The notes under the pieces were generated by a model, which did no database searches, was not told where the DNA came from, and saw only the letters and a list, made by a program, of their open reading frames with translations. A stretch of 64,000 bases of DNA. Source: Hydractinia symbiolongicarpus. Taxonomy: Eukaryota > Cnidaria > Hydrozoa > Anthoathecata > Hydractiniidae. The stretch lies in the NCBI RefSeq assembly GCF_029227915.1, contig NC_079875.1, forward strand, positions 29,884,001 through 29,948,000, read 5' to 3'. Positions within the stretch are counted from its first letter, which is position 1; each line of letters starts with the position of its first letter. The position numbers were made by a program, and so were the translations under genes. Of this stretch, positions 15,841 to 27,953 are shown piece by piece.

Positions 15841-18499
15841 ATTTGCGATTTTTTGTATTGATACAGGATTAAATTTGATAAACGAGGCATTCAAAAGAGA
15901 CGAGTGTCTCATATATGCGATTTTTTGTATTAATGCAGAATAATTGTACTTTAGGGTCAACAACCTCGTTTCAAGTTTTTATATTTTAGACGTAGGATTG
16001 ATGAACGAGGCACTTAAAAGAGACGAGTGTCTCATATATTTGTGATTTTTTGTACTGATGCAGGATAATTGTACTTTAGAGTCAATAACCTCGTTTCAAG
16101 TTTTTAGATTTTAGACGTAAAATTGATAAACGAGGCATTTAAAAGAGACGAGTGTCTCATACATTTGTGATTTTTTATTTTGATACAGGATAATTGTACT
16201 TTAGGGTCAACAACCTCGTTTCAAGTTTTTAGATTTTAGACGTAAAATTGATAAACGAGGCATTTAAAAGAGACGAGTGTCTCATACATTTGTGATTTTT
16301 TATTTTGATACAGGATAATTGTACTTTAGGGTCAACAACCTCGTTTCAAGTTTTTATACTTAAGACGTAAAATTGATAAACGAGGCATTTAAAAGAGACG
16401 AGTGTCTCATATATTTGTGATTTTTTGTACTGATGCAGGAGGATACTTTGGGGTCAACAACCTCGTTTCAAGTTTTTATATTTTAGACGTAAAATGGATA
16501 AACGAGGCATTTAAAAGAGACGAATGTCTCATATATTTGTGATTTTTTGTACTGATGCAGGATAATTGTACTTTAGGGTCAACAACCTCGTTTCAAGTTT
16601 TTAGATTTTAGACGAAAAATTGATAAACGAGGCACTTAAAATAGACGAGTGTCTCTTATATTTGCGATTATTTGTATCAATACAGGATAATTGTACTTTA
16701 GGGTCAACAACCTCGTTTCCAGATTTTATATTTTAGACGTAAAATTGATAAACGAGGCATTTAAAAGAGACGAGTGTCAAATATATTTGCGATTTTTTGT
16801 ATTGATGCAGGATAATTGTACTTTAGGGTCAACAACCTCGTTTCAAGTTTTTATACTTTAGACGTAAAATTGATAAACGAGGCATTTAAAAAAGACGAGT
16901 GTCTCATATATTTGTGATTTTTTGTACTGATACAGGATAGTTGTACTTTAGGGTCAACAACCTCGTTTCAAGTTTCTATATTTTAGACGTAAAATTGATA
17001 AACGAGGCACTTAAAAGAGACGAGTGTCTCATATATTTGCGATTTTTTATATTGATACAGGATAATTGTACTTTTGGGTCAACAACCTCGTTTCAAGTTT
17101 TTATACTTTAGACGTAAAATTGATAAACGAGGCATTTGAAAGAGACGAGTGTCTCATATATTTGTGATTTTTTGTACTGATACAGGATAGTTGTACTTTA
17201 GGGTCAACAACCTCGTTTCAAGTTTTTATACTTTAGACGTAAAATTGATAAACGAGGCATTTAAAAGAGACGAGTGTCTCATATATTTGTGATTTTTTGT
17301 ACTGATGCAGGATAATTGTACTTTAGGGTCAACAACCTCGTTTCAAGTTTTTAGATTTTAGACGAAAAATTGATAAACGAGGCACTTAAAGTAGACGAGT
17401 GTCTCTTATAATTGCGATTATTTGTATCAATACAGGATAATTGTACTTTAGGGTCAACAACCTCGTTTCCAGATTTTATATTTTAGCCGTAAATTTGATA
17501 AACGAGGCATTTAAAAGAGACGAATGTCTCATATATTTGTGATTTTTTGTACTGATGCAGGATAATTGTACTTTAGGGTCAACAACCTCGTTTCAAGTTT
17601 TTAGATTTTAGACGAAAAATTGATAAACGAGGCACTTAAAATAGACGAGTGTCTCTTATATTTGCGATTATTTGTATCAATACAGGATAATTGTACTTTA
17701 GGGTCAACAACCTCGTTTCAAGTTTCTATATTTTAGACGTAAAATTGATAAACGAGGCACTTAAAAGAGACGAGTGTCTCATATATTTGCGATTTTTTAT
17801 ATTGATACAGGATAATTGTACTTTTGGGTCAACAACCTCGTTTCAAGTTTTTATACTTTAGACGTAAAATTGATAAACGAGGCATTTAAAAAAGACGAGT
17901 GTCTCATATATTTGTGATTTTTTGTACTGATACAGGATAGTTGTACTTTAGGGTCAACAACCTCGTTTCAAGTTTCTATATTTTAGACGTAAAATTGATA
18001 AACGAGGCACTTAAAAGAGACGAGTGTCTCATATATTTGCGATTTTTTATATTGATACAGGATAATTGTACTTTTGGGTCAACAACCTCGTTTCAAGTTT
18101 TTATACTTTAGACGTAAAATTGATAAACGAGGCATTTGAAAGAGACGAGTGTCTCATATATTTGTGATTTTTTGTACTGATACAGGATAGTTGTACTTTA
18201 GGGTCAACAACCTCGTTTCAAGTTTTTATACTTTAGACGTAAAATTGATAAACGAGGCATTTAAAAGAGACGAGTGTCTCATATATTTGTGATTTTTTGT
18301 ACTGATGCAGGATAATTGTACTTTAGGGTCAACAACCTCGTTTCAAGTTTTTAGATTTTAGACGAAAAATTGATAAACGAGGCACTTAAAATAGACGAGT
18401 GTCTCTTATATTTGCGATTATTTGTATCAATACAGGATAATTGTACTTTAGGGTCAACAACCTCGTTTCCAGATTTTATATTTTAGCCGTAAATTTGAT

Positions 18500-21270
18500 A
18501 AACGAGGCATTTAAAAGAGACGAATGTCTCATATATTTGTGATTTTTTGTACTGATGCAGGATAATTGTACTTTAGGGTCAACAACCTCGTTTCAAGTTT
18601 TTAGATTTTAGACGAAAAATTGATAAACGAGGCACTTAAAATAGACGAGTGTCTCTTATATTTGCGATTATTTGTATCAATACAGGATAATTGTACTTTA
18701 GGGTCAACAACCTCGTTTCAAGTTTTTAGATTTTAGACGTAGGATTGATAAACGAGGCACTTAAAAGAGACGAGTGTCTCATATATTTGCGATTTTTGTA
18801 TTGATACAGGATATTTGTACTTTAGGGTCAACAACCTCGTTTCAAGTTTTTATATTTTAGACGTAAAATTGATAAACGAGGCATTTAAAAGAGACGAGTG
18901 TCTCATTTATTTGTGATTTTTTGTACTGATACAGGATAATTGTACTTTAGGGTCAACAACCTCGTTTCAAGTTTTTAGATTTTAGACGAAAAATTGATAA
19001 ACGAGGCATCAAAACGAGACGAGTGTCTCATATATTTGCGATTTTTTGTTTTGATACAGGATTAAATTTGATAAACGAGGCATTCAAAAGAGACGAGTGT
19101 CTCATATATGCAATTTTTTGTATTAATGCAGAATAATTGTACTTTAGGGTCAACAACCTCGTTTCAAGTTTTTATATTTTAGACGTAGGATTGATGAACG
19201 AGGCACTTAAAAGAGACGAGTGTCTCATATATTTGTGATTTTTTGTACTGATGCAGGATAATTGTACTTTAGGGTCAACAACCTCGTTTCAAGTTTTTAG
19301 ATTTTAGACGTAAAATTGATAAACGAGGCATTTAAAAGAGACGAGTGTCTCATACATTTGTGATTTTTTATTTTGATACAGGATAATTGTACTTTAGGGT
19401 CAACAACCTCTTTTCAAGTTTTTATACTTAAGACGTAAAATTGATAAACGAGGCATTTAAAAGAGACGAGTGTCTCATATATTTGTGATTTTTTGTACTG
19501 ATGCAGGAGGATACTTTGGGGTCAACAACCTCGTTTCAAGTTTTTATATTTTAGACGTAAAATGGATAAACGAGGCATTTAAAAGAGACGAATGTCTCAT
19601 ATATTTGTGATTTTTTGTACTGATGCAGGATAATTGTACTTTAGGGTCAACAACCTCGTTTCAAGTTTTTAGATTTTAGACGAAAAATTGATAAACGAGG
19701 CACTTAAAATAGACGAGTGTCTCTTATATTTGCGATTATTTGTATCAATACAGGATAATTGTACTTTAGGGTCAACAACCTCGTTTCCAGATTTTATATT
19801 TTAGACGTAAAATTGATAAACGAGGCATTTAAAAGAGACGAGTGTCAAATATATTTGCGATTTTTTGTATTGATGCAGGATAATTGTACTTTAGGGTCAA
19901 CAACCTCGTTTCAAGTTTTTATACTTTAGACGTAAAATTGATAAACGAGGCATTTAAAAAAGACGAGTGTCTCATATATTTGTGATTTTTTGTACTGATA
20001 CAGGATAGTTGTACTTTAGGGTCAACAACCTCGTTTCAAGTTTCTATATTTTAGACGTAAAATTGATAAACGAGGCACTTAAAAGAGACGAGTGTCTCAT
20101 ATATTTGCGATTTTTTATATTGATACAGGATAATTGTACTTTTGGGTCAACAACCTCGTTTCAAGTTTTTATACTTTAGACGTAAAATTGATAAACGAGG
20201 CATTTGAAAGAGACGAGTGTCTCATATATTTGTGATTTTTTGTACTGATACAGGATAGTTGTACTTTAGGGTCAACAACCTCGTTTCAAGTTTTTATATT
20301 TTAGACGTAAAATTGATAAACGAGGCATCAAAACGAGACGAGTGTCTCATATATTTGCGATTTTTTGTATTGATACAGGATAATTGTACTTTAGGGTCAA
20401 CAACCTCGTTTCAAGTTTCTATATTTTAGACGTAAAATTGATAAACGAGGCACTTAAAAGAGACGAGTGTCTCATATATTTGCGATTTTTTATATTGATA
20501 CAGGATAATTGTACTTTAGGGTCAACACCTCGTTTCAAGTTCTTATACTTTAGCCGCAAAATTGATAAACGCGGCATTTAAATGAGACGAGTGTCTCATA
20601 TACTTGCGATTTTTTGTAATGATACAGAATAATTGTACTTTAGGGTGATTAACCTTGTTTTAAGTTCTTATATTTTAGCCGTAAAATTGATAAACAAGGC
20701 ATTAAAAAGAGACAAGTGTCTCATATATGCGATTTTTTGTATTAATGCAGGATAATTGTACTTTAGGGTCAACAACCTCGTTTCAAGTTTTATATTTTAG
20801 ACGTAAAATTGATAAACGAGGCATTTAAAAGAGACGAGTGTCTCATATATTTGTGATTTTTTGTACTGATACAGGATAATTGTACTTTAGGGTCAACAAC
20901 CTCGTTTCAAGTTTTTATACTTTAGACGTAAAATTGATAAACGAGGCATTTAAAAGAGACGAGTGTCTCATATATTTGTGATTTTTTGTACTGATACAGG
21001 ATAGTTAAACTTTAGGGTCAACAACCTCGTTTCAAGTTTTTATACTTTAGACGTAAAATAGATAAACGAGGCATTTAAAAGAGACGAGTGTCTCATATAT
21101 TTGTGATTTTTTTGTACTGATACAGGATAGTTGTACTTTAGGGTCAACAACCTCGTTTCAAGTTTTTATATTTTAGACATAAAATTGATAAACGAGGCAT
21201 CAAAACGAGACGAGTGTCTCATATATTTGCGATTTTTTGTATTGATACAGCATAATTGTAGTTTAGGGTC
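18500..21270 (+). repeat. Satellite higher-order block, copy 3
   Basis: It matches about 13.0-15.75 kb at an offset of 5509 bp: truncated monomer at 19056, ACTTAAG variant at 19426, CCTTGTTT variant near 20650 and ACAGCAT variant at 21248. A further partial copy of the truncated-monomer region lies at 15863-16500, with one extra monomer inserted. Borders are approximate. Confidence 0.75.
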
Positions 21271-24200
21271 AACAACCTCGTTTCAACTTTCTATATTTTA
21301 GACGTAAAATTGATAAACGAGGCATTTAAAAGAGACGAGTGTCTCATATATTTACGATTTTTTATATTGATACAGGATAATTGTACTTTAGGGTCAACAA
21401 CCTCGTTTCAAGTTTTTATACGTTAGACGTAAAATTGATAAACGAGGCATTTAAAAGAGACGAGTGTCTCATATATTTGTCATTTTTTGTACTGATACAG
21501 GATAGTTGTACTTTAGGGTCAACAACCTCCTTTCAAGTTTTTATACTTTAGATGTAAAACTGATAAACGAGGCATTTAAAAGAGACGAGTGTCTCATATA
21601 TTTGCGATTTTTTGTACTGATACAGGATAATTGTACTTTAGGGTCAACAACCTCGTTTCAAGTTTTTATACTTTAGACGTAAAATTGATAAACGATGCAT
21701 TTAAAAGAGACGAGTGTCTCATATATTTGTGATTTTTTGTACTGATACAGGATAGTTGTACTTTATGGTCAACAACCTCGTTTCAAGTTTTTTATATTTT
21801 AGACGTAAAATTGATAAACGAGGCACTTAAAAGAGACGAGTGTCTCATATATTTGCGATTTTTTATATTGATACAGGATAATTGTACTTTAGGGTCAACA
21901 CCTCGTTTCAAGTTCTTATACTTTAGCCGCAAAATTGATAAACGCGGCATTTAAATGAGACGAGTGTCTCATATACTTGCGATTTTTTGTAATGATACAG
22001 AATAATTGTACTTTAGGGTGATTAACCTCGTTTCAAGTTTTTATACTTTAGATGTAAAATTGATAAACGAAGCATTTAAAAGAGACGAGTGTCTCATATA
22101 TTTGCGATTTTTTGTACTGATACAGGATAATTGTACTTTAGGGTCAACAACCTCGTTTCAAGTTTTTATACTTTAGACGTAAAATTGATAAACGAGGCAT
22201 CAAAACGAGACGAGTGTCTCATATATTTGCGATTTTTTGTATTGATACAGCATAATTGTAGTTTAGGGTCAACAACCTCGTTTCAAGTTTCTATATTTTA
22301 GACGTAAAATTGATAAACGAGGCACTTAAAAGAGACGAGTGTCTCATATATTTGTGATTTTTTATATTGATACAGGATAATTGTACTTTAGGGTCAACAA
22401 CCTCGTTTCAAGTTTTTATACTTTAGACGTAAAATTGATAAACGAGGCATTTAAAAGAGACGAGTGTCTCATATATTTGCGATTTTTTATATTGATACAG
22501 GATAATTGTACTTTAGGGTCAACAACCTCGTTTCAAGTTTTTATACGTTAGACGTAAAATTGATAAACGAGGCATTTAAAAGAGACGAGTGTCTCATATA
22601 TTTGTCATTTCTTGTACTGATACAGGATAGTTGTACTTTAGAGTCAACAACCTCGTTTCAAGTTTTTATACTTTAGATGTAAAACTGATAAACGAGGCAT
22701 TTAAAAGAGACGAGTGTCTCATATATTTGCGATTTTTTGTACTGATACAGGATAATTGTACTTTAGGGTCAACAACCTCGTTTCAAGTTTTTATACTTTA
22801 GACGTAAAATTCATAAACGATGCATTTAAAAGAGACGAGTGTCTCATATATTTGTGATTTTTTGTACTGATACAGGATAGTTGTACTTTAGGGTCAACAA
22901 CCTCGTTTCAAGTTTTTTATATTTTAGACGTAAAATTGATAAACGAGGCACTTAAAAGAGACGAGTGTCTCATATATTTGCGATTTTTTATATTGATACA
23001 GGATAATTGTACTTTAGGGTCAACAACCTCGTTTCAAGTTTTTATACGTTAGACGTAAAATTGATAAACGAGGCATTTAAAAGAGACGAGTGTCTCATAT
23101 ATTTGTCATTTTTTGTACTGATACAGGATAGTTGTACTTTAGGGTCAACAACCTCGTTTCAAGTTTTTATACTTTAGATTTAAAATTGATAAACGAGGCA
23201 TTTAAAAGAGACGAGTGTCTCATATATTTGCGATTTTTTGTACTGATACAGGATAATTGTACTTTAGGGTCAACAACCTCGTTTCAAGTTTTTATACTTT
23301 AGACGTAAAATTGATAAACGAGGCAATTAAAAGAGACGAGTGTCTCATATATTTGTGATTTTTTGTACTGATACAGGATAGTTGTACTTTAGGGTCAACA
23401 ACCTCGTTTCAAGTTTTTTATATTTTAGACGTAAAATTGATAAACGAGGCATCAAAACAAGACGAGTGTCTCATATATTTGCGATTTTTTGTATTGATAC
23501 AGGATAATTGTACTTTAGGGTCAACAACCTCGTTTCAAGTTTTTATACTTTAGACGTAAAATTGATAAACGAGGCATTTAAACGAGACGAGTGTCTCATA
23601 TATTTGTGATTTTTTGTACTGATACAGGATAGTTGTACTTTAGGGTCAACAACCTCGTTTCAAGTTTTTATATTTTAGACGTAAAATTGATAAACGAGGC
23701 ATTTAAAAGAGACGAGTGTCTCATATATTTGTGATTTTTTGTATTGATACAGGATAATTGTACTTTAGGGTCAACAACCTCGTTTCAAGTTTTTATACTT
23801 TAGACGTAAAATTGATAAACGAGGCACTTAAAAGAGACGAGTGTCTCATATATTTGTGATTTTTTGTACTGATACAGGATAGTTGTACTTTAGGGTCAAC
23901 AACCTCGTTTCAAGTTTTTATACTTTAGACGTAAAATTGATAAACGAGGCATTTAAAAAAGACGAGTGTCTCATATATTTGTGATTTTTTGTACTGATAC
24001 AGGATAGTTGTACTTTAGGGTCAACAACCTCGTTTCAAGTTTTTATATTTTAGACGTAAAATTGATAAACGAGGCATCAAAACGAGACGAGTGTCTCACA
24101 TATTTGCGATTTTTTGTATTGATACAGGATAATTGTACTTTAGGGTCAACAACCTCGTTTCAAGTTTCTATATTTTAGACGTAAAATTGATAAACGAGGC

Positions 24201-25145
24201 ACTTAAAAGAGACGAGTGTCTCATATATTTGCGATTTTTTATATTGATACAGGATAATTGTACTTTAGGGTCAACAACCTCGTTTCAAGTTTTTATACTT
24301 TAGACGTAAAATTGATAAACGAGGCATTTGAAAGAGACGAGTGTCTCATATATTTGAGATTTTTTGTACTGATACAGGATAGTTGTACTTTAGGGTCAAC
24401 AACCTCGTTTCAAGTTTTTATATTTTAGACGTAAAATTGATAAACGAGGCATCAAAACGAGACGAGTGTCTCATATATTTGTGATTTTTTGTACTGATAC
24501 AGGATAATTGTACTTTAGGGTCAACAACCTCGTTTCAAGTTTTTATACTTTAGACGTAAAATAGATAAACGAGGCATTTAAAAGAGACGAGTGTCTCATA
24601 TATTCGCGATTTTTTGTACTGATACAGGATAATTGTACTTTAGGGTCAACAACCTCGTTTCAAGTTTTTATATTTTAGACGTAAAATTGATAAACGAGGC
24701 ATCAAAACGAGACGAGTGTCTCATATATTTGCGATTTTTTGTATTGATACAGGATAATTGTACTTTAGGGTCAACAACATCGTTTCAAGTTTTTATATTT
24801 TAGACGTAAAATTGATAAACGAGGCATTTAAAAGAGAAGAGTGTCTCATATATTTGCGATTTTTTGTACTGATACGGGATAATTGTACTTTAGGGTCAAC
24901 AACCTCGTTTCAAGTTTTTTATATTTTAGACGTAAAATTGATAAACGAGGCATCAAAACGAGACGAGTGTCTCATATATTTGCGATTTTTTGTAAGGCAT
25001 TAAAAAGAGACGAGTGTCTCATATATGCGATTTTTTGTATTAATGCAGGATAATTGTACTTTAGGGTCAACAACCTCGTTTTAAGTTTTTAAATTTTAGA
25101 CGTAGGATTGATAAACGAGGCACTTAAAAGAGACGAGTGTCTCAT

Positions 25146-25230
25146 TGCGGAGAGAAGCGGAGGGCGCGTCAGCGCCCGGAGCGTAGCGGAGCCCATTTCC
25201 TCATTAAATAAGCCAAATATAAGGGACGGA
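25146..25230 (+). other. GC-rich block with hairpin at satellite edge
   Basis: The array ends at CTCAT and is followed at once by GCGGAG-type direct repeats and a perfect hairpin, GGGCGC-GTCA-GCGCCC (25162-25177). The composition contrasts sharply with the AT-rich surroundings. It could be the end of a small transposon or a junction scar. No matching second end was found. Confidence 0.5.
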
Positions 25231-25650
25231 GGAGAGTGTATAGGATTTCCGCACGGATACATCAAAATTTTCAATTTTCGTCAACTTTTTTGACTGGGTT
25301 GCCCAGTAGCTTACTGTGGTCATTTTCCCCGTAAATTTATGATTCAGCGAGACAAAATCTAAGGTACGGCGATGGAGTGCTTTTGTTATTTTTAAAGATG
25401 GGCTAGTGGGGATTTCCAGTTGAGATTAAGTTAGCTTTAGCCATGTGATATATGGTCACTTTGACTAATATCATGTGACTTTTTCTCGGATAACATAGCG
25501 CCTCAAACTCAAACTTCCGTTAATCTAAGCTAGCTATATCGCAGCCGACGGAGGAAGGGCTTGTTCATGAAAACGAAGAAAGGGTATGTTTAGCTCGCTA
25601 GTATATCACTATTTTTTACATGTAATGAACCCATTCTTATTCTCACTCAC
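25231..25650. other. Spacer, nothing recognised
   Basis: This is ordinary AT-rich sequence with no sustained open frame and no repeat that I could match elsewhere in the window. Confidence 0.5.
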
Positions 25651-25654
25651 ACCT

Positions 25655-25960
25655 AAAGCTAGCTAGCTTAAAACTGCAGATTTGGATAGAATAATAATAG
25701 AACCTAGATAGCATTTAGCTACCTAGCTACTGTAAGAGTTATCTAGCATAAAAACCAACAAACAATGCCATATAGCTAGCATAAAACTAGCTACAAAGCT
25801 TGCATAAAATTAACTACTTAGCTGGGATAGAACTACCCATGTAGCTAGCAATAAATTTCTATTTTTGCTGGCATAAAATAAGCAACATAGCTAGCATAGA
25901 AAAATTCTTTGAGAAAGATTTTCTGCCTATCCTCTAGCTAGCTATTATACATATATACTA
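25655..25960. repeat. TAGCTAGC-rich low-complexity tract
   Basis: Imperfect units of the type TAGCTAGCATAAAACT recur several times. Similar TAGCTA-rich tracts lie at 57865-58120 and 63470-63680. They are probably cryptic simple repeats; NheI-like palindromes GCTAGC are dense. Confidence 0.6.
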
Positions 25961-26015
25961 CACAGTGAGTGAGATAATTCTACTCTGTAGGAATGTCCCA
26001 TCATACAGCTTGTTC

Positions 26016-26212
26016 TAGCTACAATCGTCCACAAAATGGCCAAACATAGCCAGCTAGATATTTTGCAGATAGTACGTTCTGTTCTCACTCGTGATCAATG
26101 TTTATATACAGCTATGTCACGTGTAATTGTTTACGTTGTTTAGCCACAAAAGGGCAGTTCTTAACATTAAGGGGGAATAGACAGCTATATTTTCGTGGAC
26201 GATTGTAGCTAG
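26016..26212. mobile_element. Short MITE with 17-bp inverted termini
   Basis: TAGCTACAATCGTCCAC at the left is matched by GTGGACGATTGTAGCTA at the right, about 160 bp apart. The pairing extends a few bases further with one inserted base. The interior has no coding capacity. A related partial sequence, ACTACAATCTTCCACAAAA, occurs near 40356. Target duplication is obscured by the TAGCTA context. Confidence 0.6.
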
Positions 26213-26299
26213 CTATATATATTGTACACACGTCAGGAAATAAACTTTTCCCATAAAATATTGCAGTTTTTTTTGCTTTAAGAGGGTAAAAACAGGTTA

Positions 26300-27076
26300 T
26301 AAACTGTATTTTTATTTTTAAATGTTACAAAATTTTCCACAAAGTAAAATTGTTTTAGGTGCGTAGGATAACAACAGCTTGTTAACTGTCTGTTTGTTTG
26401 AACCGAAGTTAGGATAGTTTTTTGGAAATGGGTATTATGCCGAAACGTATGTGCGAAACAGTATACCTGTGCAAATCACTCAGCCCAGTGTTAACAGCAA
26501 GCTGTTACCTGTGTTTCTATTTAACAGAGGTTGCGCTAATTTTATGTTTGAAATGGTATTAAACCTATATGGATGTGCAACATTGTTTACCTATACTAAG
26601 CGCTCACCCTGGATTAAAATTCACTTTTAAGTTTTGAGAAATTCGCTAAGATGGGCACAACATATAAACTGTATTTTTGAAGAAAAGTTATTATTTGAAA
26701 AATATATTACACCTGAAACATCTTACTGTTGTGTGTGGTTCACATAATTTATGATATACAGCATACTTGTACTAAAGCGCTCCACATGAATGTGTAGCAC
26801 AGTTTACAAAACGTATAAATCGCTCTACACCAGACGTTTAACGACGGGTGTTACAGTTACTTGCGACTAAACCAGACATTTCAACGCCAGGTACCCCTGT
26901 CTAGTTAGTAAAAAGGCTATGTGAGCATATATAAGATGCACATGTGAAGTTTTTCATATATATATATTTATGCCCTGTTGGTCTAATGGCTATGACACTC
27001 ATGCAAATGAGAGATCCAGGTTCAAATCCTGGACAGGGCTAGGAAAAATATAATTATCTTGCATCTACAACAAGCA
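26300..27076 (+). repeat. Dispersed repeat with tRNA-like 3' head, copy A
   Basis: The sequence aligns by eye with 40501-40871 in the same orientation and, for its upstream part, with 50650-51215 inverted. Shared blocks include a stretch around ATATTACAC with GAAACA, then GCATAC-TGTACTAAA, and the tRNA-like module with downstream ATAATTATCTTGCA. The combination suggests a SINE-like or composite non-autonomous element. No coding region is present. Confidence 0.65.
26972..27040 (+). repeat. tRNA-like Pol III promoter module
   Basis: A perfect 7-bp acceptor stem (GCCCTGT with ACAGGGC), an A-box-like TGGTCTAATGG, a D-arm and a perfect T-arm (CCAGG-TTCAAAT-CCTGG, containing B-box GGTTCAAATCC) are present. 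The anticodon arm is CTCAT-GCAA-ATGAG, a tetraloop instead of a seven-base loop, and the total is only 69 nt. A decoding tRNA is therefore unlikely. A tRNA-derived SINE head or processed structural RNA fits better, because a second damaged copy with the same flanks lies at 40774-40833. Confidence 0.7.
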
Positions 27077-27368
27077 GGTATTCATAAGTATATGATATTA
27101 GCTATATTGAGTATAATAGGTAATCTTTTGAGTCGTAGAGGGGGAATTGCGTACATTTATCACTTTCATTTATAGAGCCCAAAATGCTTTGTTTTTGTAA
27201 TAGATCTATCACTTTATGGTAAAAAGTTACCATGTTTGTTTACATTTGAGCAGTTTCTAATTCGTCAGATTATAAACAAAAAATAATGTCATTGGCCCGT
27301 GAAATATTGCGTCTGAAACTGGGAATTTGCTAATACCGAAGCGCTCTGGTAAATTTTCCAAAAACAAA
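27077..27368. other. Spacer, nothing recognised
   Basis: AT-rich sequence between the tRNA-like repeat and the 54-bp direct repeats. It has no supported gene. Confidence 0.4.
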
Positions 27369-27460
27369 CATTTTTTATTTGATTGGACAGAATGGATCAC
27401 GTGAATCTTTCCAAACACAAACATTTTTTGCTTTGATTGGACAAACTGGAACACGTGTTT
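27366..27460 (+). promoter_or_regulatory. 54-bp direct repeat with CCAAT-like and E-box sites
   Basis: Two tandem units 54 bp apart each carry CAAACATTTTTT, then GATTGG (an inverted CCAAT box; 27381 and 27435), then CACGTG (27398 and 27452). The pair lies about 500-600 bp upstream of the Helitron leader. It resembles a duplicated promoter-proximal module. A regulatory role is inferred from motif content and position only. Confidence 0.35.
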
Positions 27461-27773
27461 TAGGCGATCGAAATATACTCTTTTGGCGCAACTTTTTTTC
27501 AAACCCTCTGGAAATTTTCTGGAGCGCGTTGTGTTTGTTTGCTGGAACGAAATTGATACTTCCTGGATTATTGGATAAGTATTATTTGATAATTTTGTCT
27601 GTGCCTTGTGTTAGAAAACAAACAAACATTTAGCTAGGTATAAATTGCAGCTAGGTGCATCTTTATATCTGATTTTTTTGCGCCTGATGTGTCCCTGCAT
27701 TTTGGCGTAAGCTAGATAGCTAGCAATTGTAGCTTACTGTTTGTATCTCTTTTTTGTCCCCTGCTCTGTCCTG

Positions 27774-27830
27774 TATTTTGATGCAAGGACTATAAATACA
27801 TTGCCACAGTCAGCAAGGAAGTAGATTTAC
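27774..27830 (+). repeat. Displaced copy of the Helitron Rep segment
   Basis: From TATTTTGATGCAAGG through the ACTATAAAT that follows, 24 bases are identical to the Rep coding sequence at about 31104-31127. Similarity continues through TTGCCACAGTCA to about 31150. The copy lies upstream of the same element and happens to supply a TATAAATA sequence about 160 bp before the leader ATG. It is a fragment, not an open frame of the protein. Confidence 0.75.
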
Positions 27831-27953
27831 TTTTGTTTAATCTGATTTAGGTGCTAACTGCAGCTCTAGGTAGCGGTAGCAACCGTAGCATCGTAGAAAT
27901 CGTGTCTCATTGTAGTCAATTGTAGCATTGTAGAACAATCAGACAAACTAATC

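Larger units (their letters stand above)
1922..25145 (+). repeat. 125-bp satellite array, about 23 kb
   Basis: A monomer of about 125 bp repeats head to tail without interruption; successive GGGTCAACAACC starts lie 123-125 bp apart. Each monomer carries two dyad symmetries. In the first, CCTCGTTT is followed about 35-40 bp later by AAACGAGG. In the second, GAGAC-GAGT-GTCTC forms a 5-bp stem with a 4-nt loop. Common variants are CAAGTTTTT or CCAGATTTT after the first arm, TGTGATT or TGCGATT, and TGATACAGG or CAATACAGG. Some monomers are truncated. The array starts imperfectly after an unrelated AACGAACGT and stops abruptly at CTCAT, where GC-rich sequence follows. No coding function is likely: the open frames inside it only reflect the repeat phase. 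A heterochromatic or centromeric role is possible but unproven. Confidence 0.95.

Noticed and set aside
2164-25003. Repeated 65-97 codon open frames reading VNNLVSSFYILDVKLINEA inside the satellite
   Set aside because: They arise from the 125-bp period, need non-ATG starts and change frame with monomer length. No codon-level conservation is seen.
1922-25145. CRISPR-like array
   Set aside because: The whole 125-bp unit is repeated with no unique spacers, there are no cas genes, and the surroundings are eukaryotic.
26972-27040. Functional tRNA gene (Cys-like GCA in the loop)
   Set aside because: The anticodon arm has a 4-nt loop in its best fold, the molecule is only 69 nt long, and the unit is part of a dispersed repeat.
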